A stretch of DNA of 59,230 nucleotides from an uncultured Pelagibacteraceae bacterium (GTDB taxonomy: Bacteria > Pseudomonadota > Alphaproteobacteria > Pelagibacterales > Pelagibacteraceae): assembly GCA_902582105.1 (NCBI GenBank), contig CACHQT010000005.1:1-59230 (forward strand), read 5' to 3'. How positions within the stretch are numbered: position 1 is the first letter of the stretch; the number at the start of each line of letters is the position of its first letter. Below, piece after piece: positions 17,170 to 25,673 of this stretch. The notes beneath the pieces are model-generated. The model made no database searches. It was not told the DNA's origin and was given only the letters and a program-made list of their open reading frames with translations. A program made the translations under genes and the position numbers.

Positions 17170-18335
17170 GAAACTTTTTTTACTTCAGCACTTAGATCAT
17201 CTTTAAAATGTGGCATTACTTTTTCTGTGAACATTTTAATACTTTTCATGCAGTCTTCGTGTTTGACACCTGGAAAATTCGACCAAACTTGTAAGTTTTG
17301 TAAATTTAACTCTGCTTTAAGTTCGTGTATTTTGTCTATTACATATTTAGGAGTTCCAAAAAGCATATTTCTTTTATGTAAAAAATCGTAACTTAGTAAA
17401 TCTAACTTACCTTTTGTTACTGGTAATTCTTCACCTGGATCCATATGGTTACCCAAACCTCTCCAGTGACATACCCATCTCATGTAGTTTACCATATGCT
17501 CACCTGCCTTCTCTTTTGCCTCTTCCATTGTATCTGCAACAAACATATCTCTTACCAATGAAATACCTTCTCCCATCGGAACATTTCTTTTTTCCGCTTC
17601 AGACTTTGCGTTTTTAAATGCTTCAAATTTTATTTTTAAAGCCTTAACTGTTGGTATCCACATTATAATATTCAAACCTTTTTGTGCGGCCCACTCAATA
17701 GATCTAATTCCATCTACTACCTGATGAATTGGCGGGTGAGGCTCTTGATAAGGTTTTGGAACAACGCTAATATTTTCCATAACATTTGTTTCAAGATTAA
17801 CCAAATCTTTATTTGGTGGACTCATGTCGTGCTGCCAAACATAATCTGGTGCAGGGTAAGTATAAAACTCACCTTTATGATTAAAAAATTTTTCTTTCCA
17901 AGCTTTTTTTAAGATTGTTAAAGTTTCTTCAAACAACCTGAAGTTTTTTGCTTGGTCTTTCATATCTGCTTCTTTATTTAAATTAATTGCTTCTCTTCCG
18001 TAAATTCCTCTTCCTATTCCGATTTCAACTCTTCCTTTTGATAATTGATCCAAGAGAGCAATATCTTCAGCCATTCTTATAGGATTGTGAAAAGTAATTA
18101 CATTGCAAGCTTGGCCGATTCTAATATTTTTTGTTCTAGCCGCAGCATCAACACCCATCATGAGTGGGTTTGTTAGAGATTCCATTCCTTCGTGGTTAAA
18201 ATGATGTTCGGTATACCATATTGAATTCCATTTATTCTGATCACAGTATTCTGTAATTTCTCTAGCTTCATCTAAAAGTATATCGTAAGGTTTATGTGTC
18301 CAGTTGGTAGTGTTACAAAAATAACCAATTTTCAT
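17166..18335 (-). CDS. Luciferase-like flavin-dependent monooxygenase
   Basis: The 389-residue protein is a bacterial luciferase-like TIM-barrel (F420/FMN) monooxygenase: MKIGYFCNTT start, WYTEHHFNHEG, the RIGQACNVITFHNPIRMAED block, GRVEIGIGRGIYGRE and GTPKYVIDKI near the C-terminus. Members hydroxylate or oxidatively cleave heterocycles, alkanesulfonates and similar compounds with reduced flavin supplied by a reductase; no flavin reductase is encoded in this operon. It is the first gene of the operon and has an excellent AAAGGAGG ribosome-binding site, implying strong expression. Confidence 0.88.
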   Translation of the reverse strand: MKIGYFCNTTNWTHKPYDILLDEAREITEYCDQNKWNSIWYTEHHFNHEGMESLTNPLMMGVDAAARTKNIRIGQACNVITFHNPIRMAEDIALLDQLSKGRVEIGIGRGIYGREAINLNKEADMKDQAKNFRLFEETLTILKKAWKEKFFNHKGEFYTYPAPDYVWQHDMSPPNKDLVNLETNVMENISVVPKPYQEPHPPIHQVVDGIRSIEWAAQKGLNIIMWIPTVKALKIKFEAFKNAKSEAEKRNVPMGEGISLVRDMFVADTMEEAKEKAGEHMVNYMRWVCHWRGLGNHMDPGEELPVTKGKLDLLSYDFLHKRNMLFGTPKYVIDKIHELKAELNLQNLQVWSNFPGVKHEDCMKSIKMFTEKVMPHFKDDLSAEVKKVS

Positions 18336-18436
18336 AAAAGCCTCCTTTAAAAATTAATTTAAAGACGACCGATCCCACTTTCGTATTTTAAACAACGACG
18401 AGTTATGTATCGCTTTATAAGTTAATATTATTATTG
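18336..18436 (-). promoter_or_regulatory. Upstream region of the monooxygenase operon with a GC-richer island
   Basis: The 101-base gap carries the AAAGGAGG ribosome-binding site next to the ATG. Between about 18364 and 18410 it is far richer in G+C than other gaps in this window and contains repeated TCGTCG/GTCGTC strings on the minus strand. I cannot fold it into a convincing hairpin. It may hold the promoter and an operator or a structured leader. Part of it also serves as the downstream sequence of the 2OG-oxygenase operon. Confidence 0.3.
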
Positions 18437-19405
18437 TTATCTTTGATATTCAATAAATTTTTTTAAAGATTGGTTAAGGAATTTTTCATAGATTAGAGCA
18501 TTATCTGTTGTTGTGCCTCTGTTTAAAAACGATTTACTCATTTTAAAATCATATGACGGTTCAAAGAAGAAAGGTATAGACATCCTTTTTTTTTTGTTCC
18601 ATAGCACTCTATGGTTTGTTGCTTTAAACTTACCTTTACTTAAAAATTGAAGAGCCCTTCCTGTATTTACAACTAAGGCATTTTTATTAAAAGGAATATC
18701 ATACCATTTTTTATTCTTTCTGTTTTGAACTTGTAAGCCACCTTTTTTATCTTGATAAAGAATTGTAAATATTCCACTGTCAACATGAGTTTCACACCCT
18801 AAAGCAACACCGTCCTGCTTAGAAATTTCTACTGGTTTACTTTGGTTTGGATAAAAATTAAATCTTAAAGTGCTTAAAGTTTTAAATCTAGAAAAAGCCT
18901 TCTTTGAGTTGTTGGTATCATTTTTATATAATTTAATTATGCATTTGAACAAAATTTCTCCTAAAAAAAACAAATCATCAAAATAATTTGATAAAATTTT
19001 AATTGATTTTTTGTCTATAGATTTTTTAAGATTTAAATATTCTATATATTGATTTTTGGTTAAATTAGCATATTTTTTTGTTACCTTTAAATCTCCAATA
19101 TCTAAACCTTCTTTTCCATTTACATCATTAGGAAAATATCCTCTATAAATATTTTTATTTTTAAAATTCCATTTTTTCGGGGCAAGTTTTATTTTATTCT
19201 TTTTAGATGAATTAAAAAATTTATTACCAATATTACAAATATCTTTAATTTTTTTTTGACTTATCCCATGTCCAGTAACTTGAAAAAAACCAATATCAAT
19301 ACAAGCTTTTTTAATGTTATTAATAATATTAATTGACTTTTTATTTTCAAAATTATTTTTTACTATTGATGAAATATTAATAGTAGGAATTAAATTCTTT
19401 GTCAT
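18437..19405 (-). CDS. 2-oxoglutarate/Fe(II) oxygenase of the isopenicillin-N-synthase-like family
   Basis: The 322-residue protein begins with the DIOX_N domain (IPTINISSI, GFFQVTGHGIS) and continues into the 2OG-Fe(II) core: HVDSGIFTILYQD supplies the H-x-D iron ligands, ATNHRVL the distal His and KRMSIPFFF the R-x-S that binds 2-oxoglutarate. Relatives hydroxylate amino acids and small metabolites. The gene directly follows the DMT transporter gene and the amidinotransferase gene on the same strand, so a guanidino amino acid is a plausible substrate; this is inference from context. Confidence 0.85.
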   Translation of the reverse strand: MTKNLIPTINISSIVKNNFENKKSINIINNIKKACIDIGFFQVTGHGISQKKIKDICNIGNKFFNSSKKNKIKLAPKKWNFKNKNIYRGYFPNDVNGKEGLDIGDLKVTKKYANLTKNQYIEYLNLKKSIDKKSIKILSNYFDDLFFLGEILFKCIIKLYKNDTNNSKKAFSRFKTLSTLRFNFYPNQSKPVEISKQDGVALGCETHVDSGIFTILYQDKKGGLQVQNRKNKKWYDIPFNKNALVVNTGRALQFLSKGKFKATNHRVLWNKKKRMSIPFFFEPSYDFKMSKSFLNRGTTTDNALIYEKFLNQSLKKFIEYQR

Positions 19406-20356
19406 TTATCTTAAAGGTTTTTCTGTAGCTATAAGCTGGTCTTGAGCTTTTTCTCGCATAAAAATATAAACGCCACTAGATACAATTATTAATATTCCAA
19501 TAATTGTATTTAAAGTAGGTATTTCTTGAAAATAAATCCAACCTATTAGAGGTGACCATAATAGTATAGAATATTCAAAAGGTGAGACAACCGAAGGAGA
19601 AGCAATACTATAAGCTGTAAACAAACATAAAAAAGCAAGCGTGGCAGTAATTCCGGTCGCGATCATTAACCAAATAGACTCTTCCAAATCGACAAACCAT
19701 TTTCTTAGTATGAACTGTGAAGCTGGGTGATCTATAGTATTATATTGTCCATCGCCAATAATAAAATAAAAAATTATGCTAAAAAAAATTGCCCCAATGT
19801 AAAAAGTAAATGTTTGAGTGTAAACACTATCTTTGTCTGATGTCATTTTAATTATTATCATTGATAATGAATAACAAAGTGCACATAAAATTGGTAACAA
19901 ACTTAAATAATTGAAATTACTAAAATCAGGATTAAGCGTAATGTACACACCAATAAATCCTACAGCAACTGCTGCCCACCTTCTTGGTCCTACTTTTTCT
20001 TTCAAAAGAAAATGTGCAAATATTGTAATTAAAAATGGGGTAACGAAAAATAATGCGGTAGCTGTTCCTAGGGGTAATACTGTTAAAGAAACATAAAAAG
20101 TACTAAAACCAAAAAAGAAAAGTATTACACGACATAGTGTTAAAATCGGATATTGGCTTTTAAACACTATTTGTTTTTTTGTAATCTTCAAAAATATTAG
20201 TATAAGAGCAAAGCTTACAACAGTTCTTATTAAATAAATTTCGTATAAAGAAACAAAATTAAAAATGTGCTTCATAATCCCGTCTTGCACAGAAAAAACC
20301 ATCATTGCTAACAATATGAGAATTATTCCTCTGGTATTATTATTTTTTGAAGCCAT
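19406..20356 (-). CDS. EamA/DMT-family transporter (paired with amidinotransferase copy 1)
   Basis: The 316-residue protein has ten hydrophobic helices in two EamA repeats (about 8-140 and 155-300); the block LPLGTATALFFVTPFLITIFA in repeat 1 and PFEYSILLWSPLIGWIYF in repeat 2 are typical. EamA proteins export or import small metabolites. Its stop is adjacent to the start of the oxygenase gene and it lies 25 bases after the amidinotransferase gene. A different DMT transporter also precedes the second amidinotransferase gene at the right edge of the window. Confidence 0.87.
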   Translation of the reverse strand: MASKNNNTRGIILILLAMMVFSVQDGIMKHIFNFVSLYEIYLIRTVVSFALILIFLKITKKQIVFKSQYPILTLCRVILFFFGFSTFYVSLTVLPLGTATALFFVTPFLITIFAHFLLKEKVGPRRWAAVAVGFIGVYITLNPDFSNFNYLSLLPILCALCYSLSMIIIKMTSDKDSVYTQTFTFYIGAIFFSIIFYFIIGDGQYNTIDHPASQFILRKWFVDLEESIWLMIATGITATLAFLCLFTAYSIASPSVVSPFEYSILLWSPLIGWIYFQEIPTLNTIIGILIIVSSGVYIFMREKAQDQLIATEKPLR

Positions 20357-20381
20357 TTGCTTCTATATCACATACTATTAT

Positions 20382-21491
20382 CTATTGCTTAGGAAAATAA
20401 TCTTGTAATTTTCCTTCCCTATGAACATCTGTTGTACTGCAATGTAAACTTCCTCCAAACCCATAAGCTTCCCTAAAATCTACAGGCAAAACTTCCATGC
20501 CTAGTTTATCAAGTTGCTCAGCTTGATACACTTCGCTTTTTTCTACACATACTGTTTTTGGATCTAAAACTAAAATATTCATTGATAACCATATTGAATA
20601 GTAAGTAAGAGGAGGTGGAGAATTATGTGCTGGTTGTGCTGCTTCAATAATTTCCCAACCGTTATCCTCAAAAAGTTTTCTTTGCTCTTTAGGAAGTTTT
20701 CTTACAGGGTTATTCAATATTAGACCAGGTCTAATGGGAGTAAAAGTTGCATCTATATGAATAGGGTAAGGATCGCCTGGGAAATTTACAGTGTGAACAC
20801 GGTGATCAGGAAAATGTCTTTTTAACCAATCTATACCTTTTAAATTTGTAGTAAAACCATGTTGAACAATTAAGTCTTTGCCAAACCTTAAAATATCTGC
20901 AGCATCGAAAAGAGGCTCCTCTTCAGTTGTAACAAAATATTTTTTTTCAGCCCATTCTAATCTTTGCTCTATACTTACCTCATCTGACAAATAATTTTTA
21001 TGATAATCTTTATCTGTCAATCTAGGTTTTGGTGCAGATTCATGTTTCATACCGGGATCTTCAATAAAATATTTTTGCAATAAAGGTCTGTAAGCTAGAT
21101 ATTCAAACCATCTACATCTAAAGCTCATCGTTGCTTCTAGCATTTCTTTTCCAACGGTAATAATTACATCTCTCGATGGCATGCATCCAAACATATGTTC
21201 AGCTTTCCAATCAGGTGTTGAAATTTTTTCATCAAATTTTAAGGGAGTTGGCCTATCTACTCTAACTCCTCGACTCTCCAATATTTTTACAAATTTATCT
21301 AAGAGTTCATTTGCTTTATCTATAGAGTCTTGAGTTCTTCTACCATGCTTTCCTTTCATGACAGAGTCAGGAGGAATCTTAACGTCCACTGCAGGCTCTG
21401 GAGCGGGTATACAACAATTATCTGCTCTACCAACAATTACATGTTTTAAGGGGTCCCACTCATTCCAACTACTTACAATAGTTTTTTTCAT
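20382..21491 (-). CDS. Arginine:glycine amidinotransferase (AGAT/GATM)-like enzyme, copy 1
   Basis: The 369-residue protein closely follows the GATM family over its full length: WNEWDPLKHVIVGRA at the N-terminus, EEPLFDAADI with catalytic Asp196, PIHIDATF with His245 and GGSLHCSTTDV with the nucleophilic Cys351. AGAT moves the amidino group of arginine to an amine such as glycine, releasing ornithine; relatives use lysine, taurine or other amines. The residue before the catalytic-His pair is Ile where animal AGAT has Met, so acceptor specificity may differ. It heads an operon with a DMT transporter and a 2OG oxygenase. A close paralogue begins at 58480. Confidence 0.88.
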   Translation of the reverse strand: MKKTIVSSWNEWDPLKHVIVGRADNCCIPAPEPAVDVKIPPDSVMKGKHGRRTQDSIDKANELLDKFVKILESRGVRVDRPTPLKFDEKISTPDWKAEHMFGCMPSRDVIITVGKEMLEATMSFRCRWFEYLAYRPLLQKYFIEDPGMKHESAPKPRLTDKDYHKNYLSDEVSIEQRLEWAEKKYFVTTEEEPLFDAADILRFGKDLIVQHGFTTNLKGIDWLKRHFPDHRVHTVNFPGDPYPIHIDATFTPIRPGLILNNPVRKLPKEQRKLFEDNGWEIIEAAQPAHNSPPPLTYYSIWLSMNILVLDPKTVCVEKSEVYQAEQLDKLGMEVLPVDFREAYGFGGSLHCSTTDVHREGKLQDYFPKQ

Positions 21492-21560
21492 ACAATTAAA
21501 ATAAATAATTTAATTAATATATATTTTCAATAATAATATTTTTAGTTTAGTGTCTAAAAA

Positions 21561-21620
21561 ATGGAAGAAAAAAAAATAAAAACAAGTCTAAAGAGAGTTT
21601 TTAAAAAATTAGATAAATAA
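21561..21620 (+). CDS. Candidate 19-aa ORF coupled to the MOSC gene
   Basis: ATG 21561 opens a 19-codon frame (starts MEEKKIKTSLK) whose TAA overlaps the MOSC ATG by one base (TAATG). The peptide is Lys-rich and has no recognisable family. Start-stop overlap of this kind is the normal coupling style in this genome, which is the only evidence that it is translated. Confidence 0.3.
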   Translation: MEEKKIKTSLKRVFKKLDK

Positions 21621-22393
21621 TGAATTGCACAATTAAATCTATAAATTATTGTCCAGTAAAATCCTTATCATTTGAAAGTATTGAGTCTTGTAATATTAAA
21701 AAAGATCTTGGTATGCCAAATGATAGAATTTTTGCTTTCTCTAGAGGTATTAATATTGAAGATGCAAAATCGATCGAAAAGAATCCAAACGAAAGAAAAT
21801 TAAATAATTTCCTAACTCTAAAAAATTCACCTGCTTTAAATAAATACAACTTTTCATATATCAAAAATAAACTTACTTTAATTTTACAAGACAAAGAAAT
21901 AATTTCTATTTCACCAGATAATACCGAGGAAAGATCTTTGCTTATTAAAAAATTAACTGAATTAGAAAACACTCTAATAAAGCCTATTTCACTTTTGTAT
22001 AATGAAGATTTCCCTTTTTATGATACCTCACATTCAAATAACATTTTTAACTCTATGTCATTAATAAATCTAAGTAGTATTAAAGATTTTGAAGAAAAAA
22101 TTGCTCAAAAAATAGAACCCCAAAGATTCAGAGGTAATTTTTATGTTGAGGGTATTGACGCATGGGAAGAACGCAAATGGATTAATAAAATTATAAAAAT
22201 AAATAATATTTCTTTTAAAGTTGAAAAAAATATTCCTAGGTGTGTTGCCATAAATCTTAAACCAAAAACTGATGACAATTCTTTAAATTTACTTCAATCA
22301 TTAAAAAAAAGTTATAATCATTTTGATATGGGTATTTATTTAAGAGCAGAGAGTGATGGTAAAATAAGTTTAGGTGATAAGTTAGAATTATAA
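21620..22393 (+). CDS. MOSC-domain protein with MOSC N-terminal beta-barrel
   Basis: The 257-residue protein has a MOSC_N domain (about 1-120; INYCPVKSL at the start) and a MOSC domain (about 125-257) with PQRFRGNFYVEG, AWEERKW, and the conserved Cys in NIPRCVAINLK, ending GKISLGDKLEL. MOSC proteins such as YcbX and mARC use a Cys to bind molybdenum cofactor or carry sulfur, and reduce N-hydroxylated bases. The mARC signature after the Cys (TTVDPxTG) is not present, so the reaction is uncertain. Moco would be available from mobA/moeA in this same window. It is divergent from the amidinotransferase operon. Confidence 0.8.
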   Translation: MNCTIKSINYCPVKSLSFESIESCNIKKDLGMPNDRIFAFSRGINIEDAKSIEKNPNERKLNNFLTLKNSPALNKYNFSYIKNKLTLILQDKEIISISPDNTEERSLLIKKLTELENTLIKPISLLYNEDFPFYDTSHSNNIFNSMSLINLSSIKDFEEKIAQKIEPQRFRGNFYVEGIDAWEERKWINKIIKINNISFKVEKNIPRCVAINLKPKTDDNSLNLLQSLKKSYNHFDMGIYLRAESDGKISLGDKLEL

Positions 22394-22507
22394 TGAAAAA
22401 GATAATTTTATTAAATAGAGTCAACCTTAGATTGAATAATTTCTTACTATACAAATACCTTTTTTTTTAGTTAAATTATTTTTTAAATTAAATTAATAGG
22501 GGAGATT

Positions 22508-23353
22508 ATGAGAAAGTATATTAAATCAATTACAGTTCTTCTAGTTATTCTTTTTGGCGTTTCTTCTGTTAGTGCAGCGACGCTAACTCAAAGATTGGCA
22601 GATGGACATAAATTAAGATTAGGCTTTGGTACAGCAGTGCCGTGGGCTTACGCAGGAGACAATGGAGAAGCATTAGGTTTTGTTAACATGATTGCTTTAA
22701 CTGTTTTAGAAGAAATGGGAATTACAGAGCATGAAACTAAAGTTTTTGAGTGGTCTGGACTAATTCCAGGAATAAACGCAGATCGTTCAGACATGATAAC
22801 GGGCGGAATGTATATCTTGAAAAGCAGATGCGAAAATATTAATTTTTCAGATCCGATAGGAGTTTTTGGTGATGCAATGCTAGTTCCAAAAGGGAATCCT
22901 AAAGGAATTAACAACTATGCTGACGTTATCAGAACAGGAGCTACACTCGTAACTGGTACTGGCTTCAATACTGTAGAAGCTGCTAAAAAATTTGGTGTAC
23001 CTGATAGTCAAATGTTATTAGTAGAAGGTGAAGTAGGAATACTTGCTGCTATGAAAGCAGGAAGAGCCGATGCAGCAGTCCAAACATTTTTTGGTGCAAA
23101 AGAGCATGAAGAAAAAACTGGTGGTGCATTTGAAGTAACTGATCCTAAACTTATGCCAAAAGAAACTGTAAATGTAGTTGGAATTGGTTTTAGAAAAAGT
23201 GATAATGAATTTAGAGAAGCATTCAATGCTGCTTTAGCTAAAGTTTTAGCTAATCCCGCAAAAATGTTAGAAAGAGCTGGTGAGTATGGGTACGACAAAG
23301 CTCAACTTCCACCTGCAGATATGACTACAGAGTGGGCTTGCTCAACTAAGTAG
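22508..23353 (+). CDS. ehuB: Ectoine/hydroxyectoine-type ABC transporter binding protein EhuB
   Basis: A 281-residue type II periplasmic binding protein with a signal peptide (1-23, ending VSAA). The block SGLIPGINADRSDMITGGMY, then RCENINFSDP and LVPKGNPKGINNY, follow EhuB rather than general polar amino-acid binding proteins. It should bind ectoine or hydroxyectoine, or a similar cyclic zwitterion. It heads the ehuBCDA operon, with GGGGAG as ribosome-binding site at about 22500. A strong hairpin after its stop separates it from the permease genes and probably raises the ratio of binding protein to membrane subunits. Confidence 0.75.
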   Translation: MRKYIKSITVLLVILFGVSSVSAATLTQRLADGHKLRLGFGTAVPWAYAGDNGEALGFVNMIALTVLEEMGITEHETKVFEWSGLIPGINADRSDMITGGMYILKSRCENINFSDPIGVFGDAMLVPKGNPKGINNYADVIRTGATLVTGTGFNTVEAAKKFGVPDSQMLLVEGEVGILAAMKAGRADAAVQTFFGAKEHEEKTGGAFEVTDPKLMPKETVNVVGIGFRKSDNEFREAFNAALAKVLANPAKMLERAGEYGYDKAQLPPADMTTEWACSTK

Positions 23354-23372
23354 TATTAAAAATATAATTATT

Positions 23373-23410
23373 AATCAGGCGACAAAACAACAAGGTCGCC
23401 TGATTTTTTT
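23373..23410 (+). terminator. Intrinsic terminator/attenuator between ehuB and ehuC
   Basis: AATCAGGCGAC (23373-23383) and GTCGCCTGATT (23395-23405) form a perfect 11-bp stem with an 11-base loop, followed by five more T residues. It lies inside the operon, so it should act as a partial terminator that limits permease and ATPase expression. Confidence 0.88.
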
Positions 23411-23432
23411 TAACTTAATTTAGGGCTATACA

Positions 23433-24104
23433 GTGAGCTATTTTGCATTTTTAGCTGAACACGGAACGACATTACTTCTAGGAACAGTCACTACTATAAA
23501 AGTTTTGATATGTTCTATGATTTTGTATGTGATTATTTCAATGATTTTCGGCTTGATGCGTTTATCTAAAAATATAATTATTCAAGGAATCGCTACTGTA
23601 TATATAGAATTTTTTAGAGGAACTTCATTACTAGTTCAACTTTTCTGGGTATATTACGTGTTACCATTTTTTGGAATTTCATTAGAAGCATTTGTTGCAG
23701 GAGTAGTTGCCTTAGGTTTGAACTTTGGTGCATATGGCGCAGAGATAGTAAGAGGTGGAATACTAGCTGTACCTAAGGGTCAATGGGAAGCTGCCCATGC
23801 TCTTAATTTTAGTCCTGCAAAAAGAATTAAAAGAATAATTATTCCACAAATATTTCCTATAATTTTGCCGCCAGCAGCAAATTTGACAGTAGAACTTTTA
23901 AAAGCAACAGCTTTAGTAGCTCTTGTGACAGTTGTTGATTTAACTTTTGAGGCAAAACAAATTAATTCTATTACTTGGCTTTCTGCACAATGTTTTGGAA
24001 CAGCTTTATTAATTTATTATATTATGGCTAGGTTAGCGCTTGTTCCATTTTTAAGATGGTTAGAAGTTTTAGCTGCAAAAAAGGTTGGGAGAGGAAACGC
24101 TTAA
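23433..24104 (+). CDS. ehuC: Ectoine-type ABC transporter permease EhuC
   Basis: The 223-residue permease of the polar-amino-acid (His/Glu/Gln/Arg/opine) type has five membrane helices and the EAA-loop GQWEAAHALNFSPAKRIKRI. Typical blocks are YIEFFRGTSLLVQLFWVYYV and FGAYGAEIVRGGI. It starts with GTG at 23433, seven bases after an AGGG ribosome-binding string located just past the terminator hairpin. It pairs with EhuD. Confidence 0.85.
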   Translation: MSYFAFLAEHGTTLLLGTVTTIKVLICSMILYVIISMIFGLMRLSKNIIIQGIATVYIEFFRGTSLLVQLFWVYYVLPFFGISLEAFVAGVVALGLNFGAYGAEIVRGGILAVPKGQWEAAHALNFSPAKRIKRIIIPQIFPIILPPAANLTVELLKATALVALVTVVDLTFEAKQINSITWLSAQCFGTALLIYYIMARLALVPFLRWLEVLAAKKVGRGNA

Positions 24105-24108
24105 TATT

Positions 24109-24786
24109 ATGGAAATGGGTTTTAGATGGGATTTTGCTTATGAAATATTACCTCAAATGTTATGGGCAACCCTAAATACTATAATTGCAGCAGGAGTAGG
24201 GTATGCAATAGCACTTGTTGTTGGACTTTTTTTTTTATTAGGTCAAAGAACGCCGTCAAAAATTATAAATGGAATAAATAGAGAAATTGTTGAATTTATT
24301 CGTTCGACACCATTATTGATACAATTATTTTTTGTATATTTCGTTTTACCTCAGTTTGGCATAAAATTATCAGCTTGGGTTTGTGGAATGATAACAATTG
24401 GTTTACATTTTGGAACTTATCTTTCAGAAGTTTACAGAGGAGCTTTAGAAGGTGTTTCAAAAACTCAATGGGAAGCATGTAGAGCGCTAAATTTTTCCAC
24501 AGTTTATACTTACAGAAGAATTGTCCTACCACAAGCTTTTCCAATTGCTATTCCAGGAATGGGAAACTATTTAGTAGGTATTTTTAAAGATACGCCGCTT
24601 TTGTCGACAATAGGGGTTGCTGAATTATTCCATGCAGCAACAGCAGTTGGGGGTTATAATTATAGATATTTGGAACCTTACACAATGGTTGGTATAATAT
24701 TCTTAATTCTTTCTGTTCCAGCAGCTATGTGGGTTAGAAAGTTGGAAAGAAGAGTTAATGTTGCTCAAGGAAAAATAAAACAATAA
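24109..24786 (+). CDS. ehuD: Ectoine-type ABC transporter permease EhuD
   Basis: From ATG 24109 the product has 225 residues (MEMGFRWDFAYEILP); a TTG at 24085 in frame would overlap ehuC by 20 bases and is less likely. It has the paralogous permease pattern: REIVEFIRSTPLLIQLFFVY, LHFGTYLSEVYRGAL and the EAA-loop TQWEACRALNFS. The GGGAGAGG string within the ehuC end may serve as ribosome-binding site. It forms the membrane channel together with EhuC. Confidence 0.85.
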   Translation: MEMGFRWDFAYEILPQMLWATLNTIIAAGVGYAIALVVGLFFLLGQRTPSKIINGINREIVEFIRSTPLLIQLFFVYFVLPQFGIKLSAWVCGMITIGLHFGTYLSEVYRGALEGVSKTQWEACRALNFSTVYTYRRIVLPQAFPIAIPGMGNYLVGIFKDTPLLSTIGVAELFHAATAVGGYNYRYLEPYTMVGIIFLILSVPAAMWVRKLERRVNVAQGKIKQ

Positions 24787-24798
24787 AGAATTTAAATT

Positions 24799-25590
24799 AT
24801 GCAAAATAAAAAAACTGATGAAATTATTGTAAAATTCGAAGAAGTAACAAAGCAATATGGTGATCTAGTAGTTTTAGACAAGTTGAATTTAGAGATTAAA
24901 AAAAATGAAATGGTATCAATCATTGGACCATCAGGCTCAGGAAAAACTACTGTATTAAGAGTTTTAATGACCTTAGAAAAAATTAATGGAGGTGTGATCC
25001 ATTTAGATGGTGAGTCATTAACTCATATGAATTCAGACGGAAAGTTAGTTGAAGCAAGTGAAAAATACTTAAGAGAAAGACGTTCAAAAATTGGAATGGT
25101 ATTTCAACAATTTAATTTATTTCCTCACATGACAGCTCTTCAAAATTGTATCGAAGCACCCATAGAAGTTCTTGGAATGAAAAAAGAAGAGGCGGAACAA
25201 AGAGCGCTTGAATTATTAGAATTAGTTGGTTTAACAGATAAGAAAGATCAACATCCAACAAGATTATCAGGAGGACAACAGCAAAGGGTAGCTATAGCAA
25301 GAGCTTTGGCAATGAGACCAAAAGTAATGCTTCTGGATGAGATTACTTCAGCGTTAGACCCTGAGGTAGTAGGTGAAGTCTTAAATGTAATTAGATCTTT
25401 AAACAAAGAACATAGTTTAACAATGATAATGGTAACACATCAAATGGGATTTGCTCGAGAAATATCAGATCGTGTATGTTTTTTTAATGAAGGAAAAATT
25501 TTTGAACAAGGTCCACCTGAAAAATTATTCGGTGACCCACAAAATGAAAGAACAAAGCAATTTTTACACGCAGTTTTGGATGCAAATTAG
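24799..25590 (+). CDS. ehuA: Ectoine-type ABC transporter ATPase EhuA
   Basis: The 263-residue ATPase has Walker A GPSGSGKTT, a Q-loop VFQQFNLFPHMT, signature LSGGQQQRVAIARALAM, Walker B VMLLDEITSALD and the switch His in MVTHQM. The Walker B continuation DEITSALDPE (instead of DEPTSALDPE) is typical of the EhuA branch. It completes the ehuBCDA operon. Confidence 0.85.
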   Translation: MQNKKTDEIIVKFEEVTKQYGDLVVLDKLNLEIKKNEMVSIIGPSGSGKTTVLRVLMTLEKINGGVIHLDGESLTHMNSDGKLVEASEKYLRERRSKIGMVFQQFNLFPHMTALQNCIEAPIEVLGMKKEEAEQRALELLELVGLTDKKDQHPTRLSGGQQQRVAIARALAMRPKVMLLDEITSALDPEVVGEVLNVIRSLNKEHSLTMIMVTHQMGFAREISDRVCFFNEGKIFEQGPPEKLFGDPQNERTKQFLHAVLDAN

Positions 25591-25673
25591 AGAATGAGTA
25601 TCAAATTAATGCATAACTGATTTCCTTAAATAGCATTATTAAAAAACAGTAATATTATTAAAAATCACTAAAT

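Noticed and set aside
22257-22454. Minus-strand 65-codon frame at the end of the MOSC gene
   Set aside because: It overlaps conserved MOSC sequence, has no ribosome-binding site and looks like low-complexity reverse sequence.
24085-24108. TTG start for ehuD overlapping ehuC by 20 bases
   Set aside because: ATG 24109 begins at the family start and has a ribosome-binding string at suitable distance.
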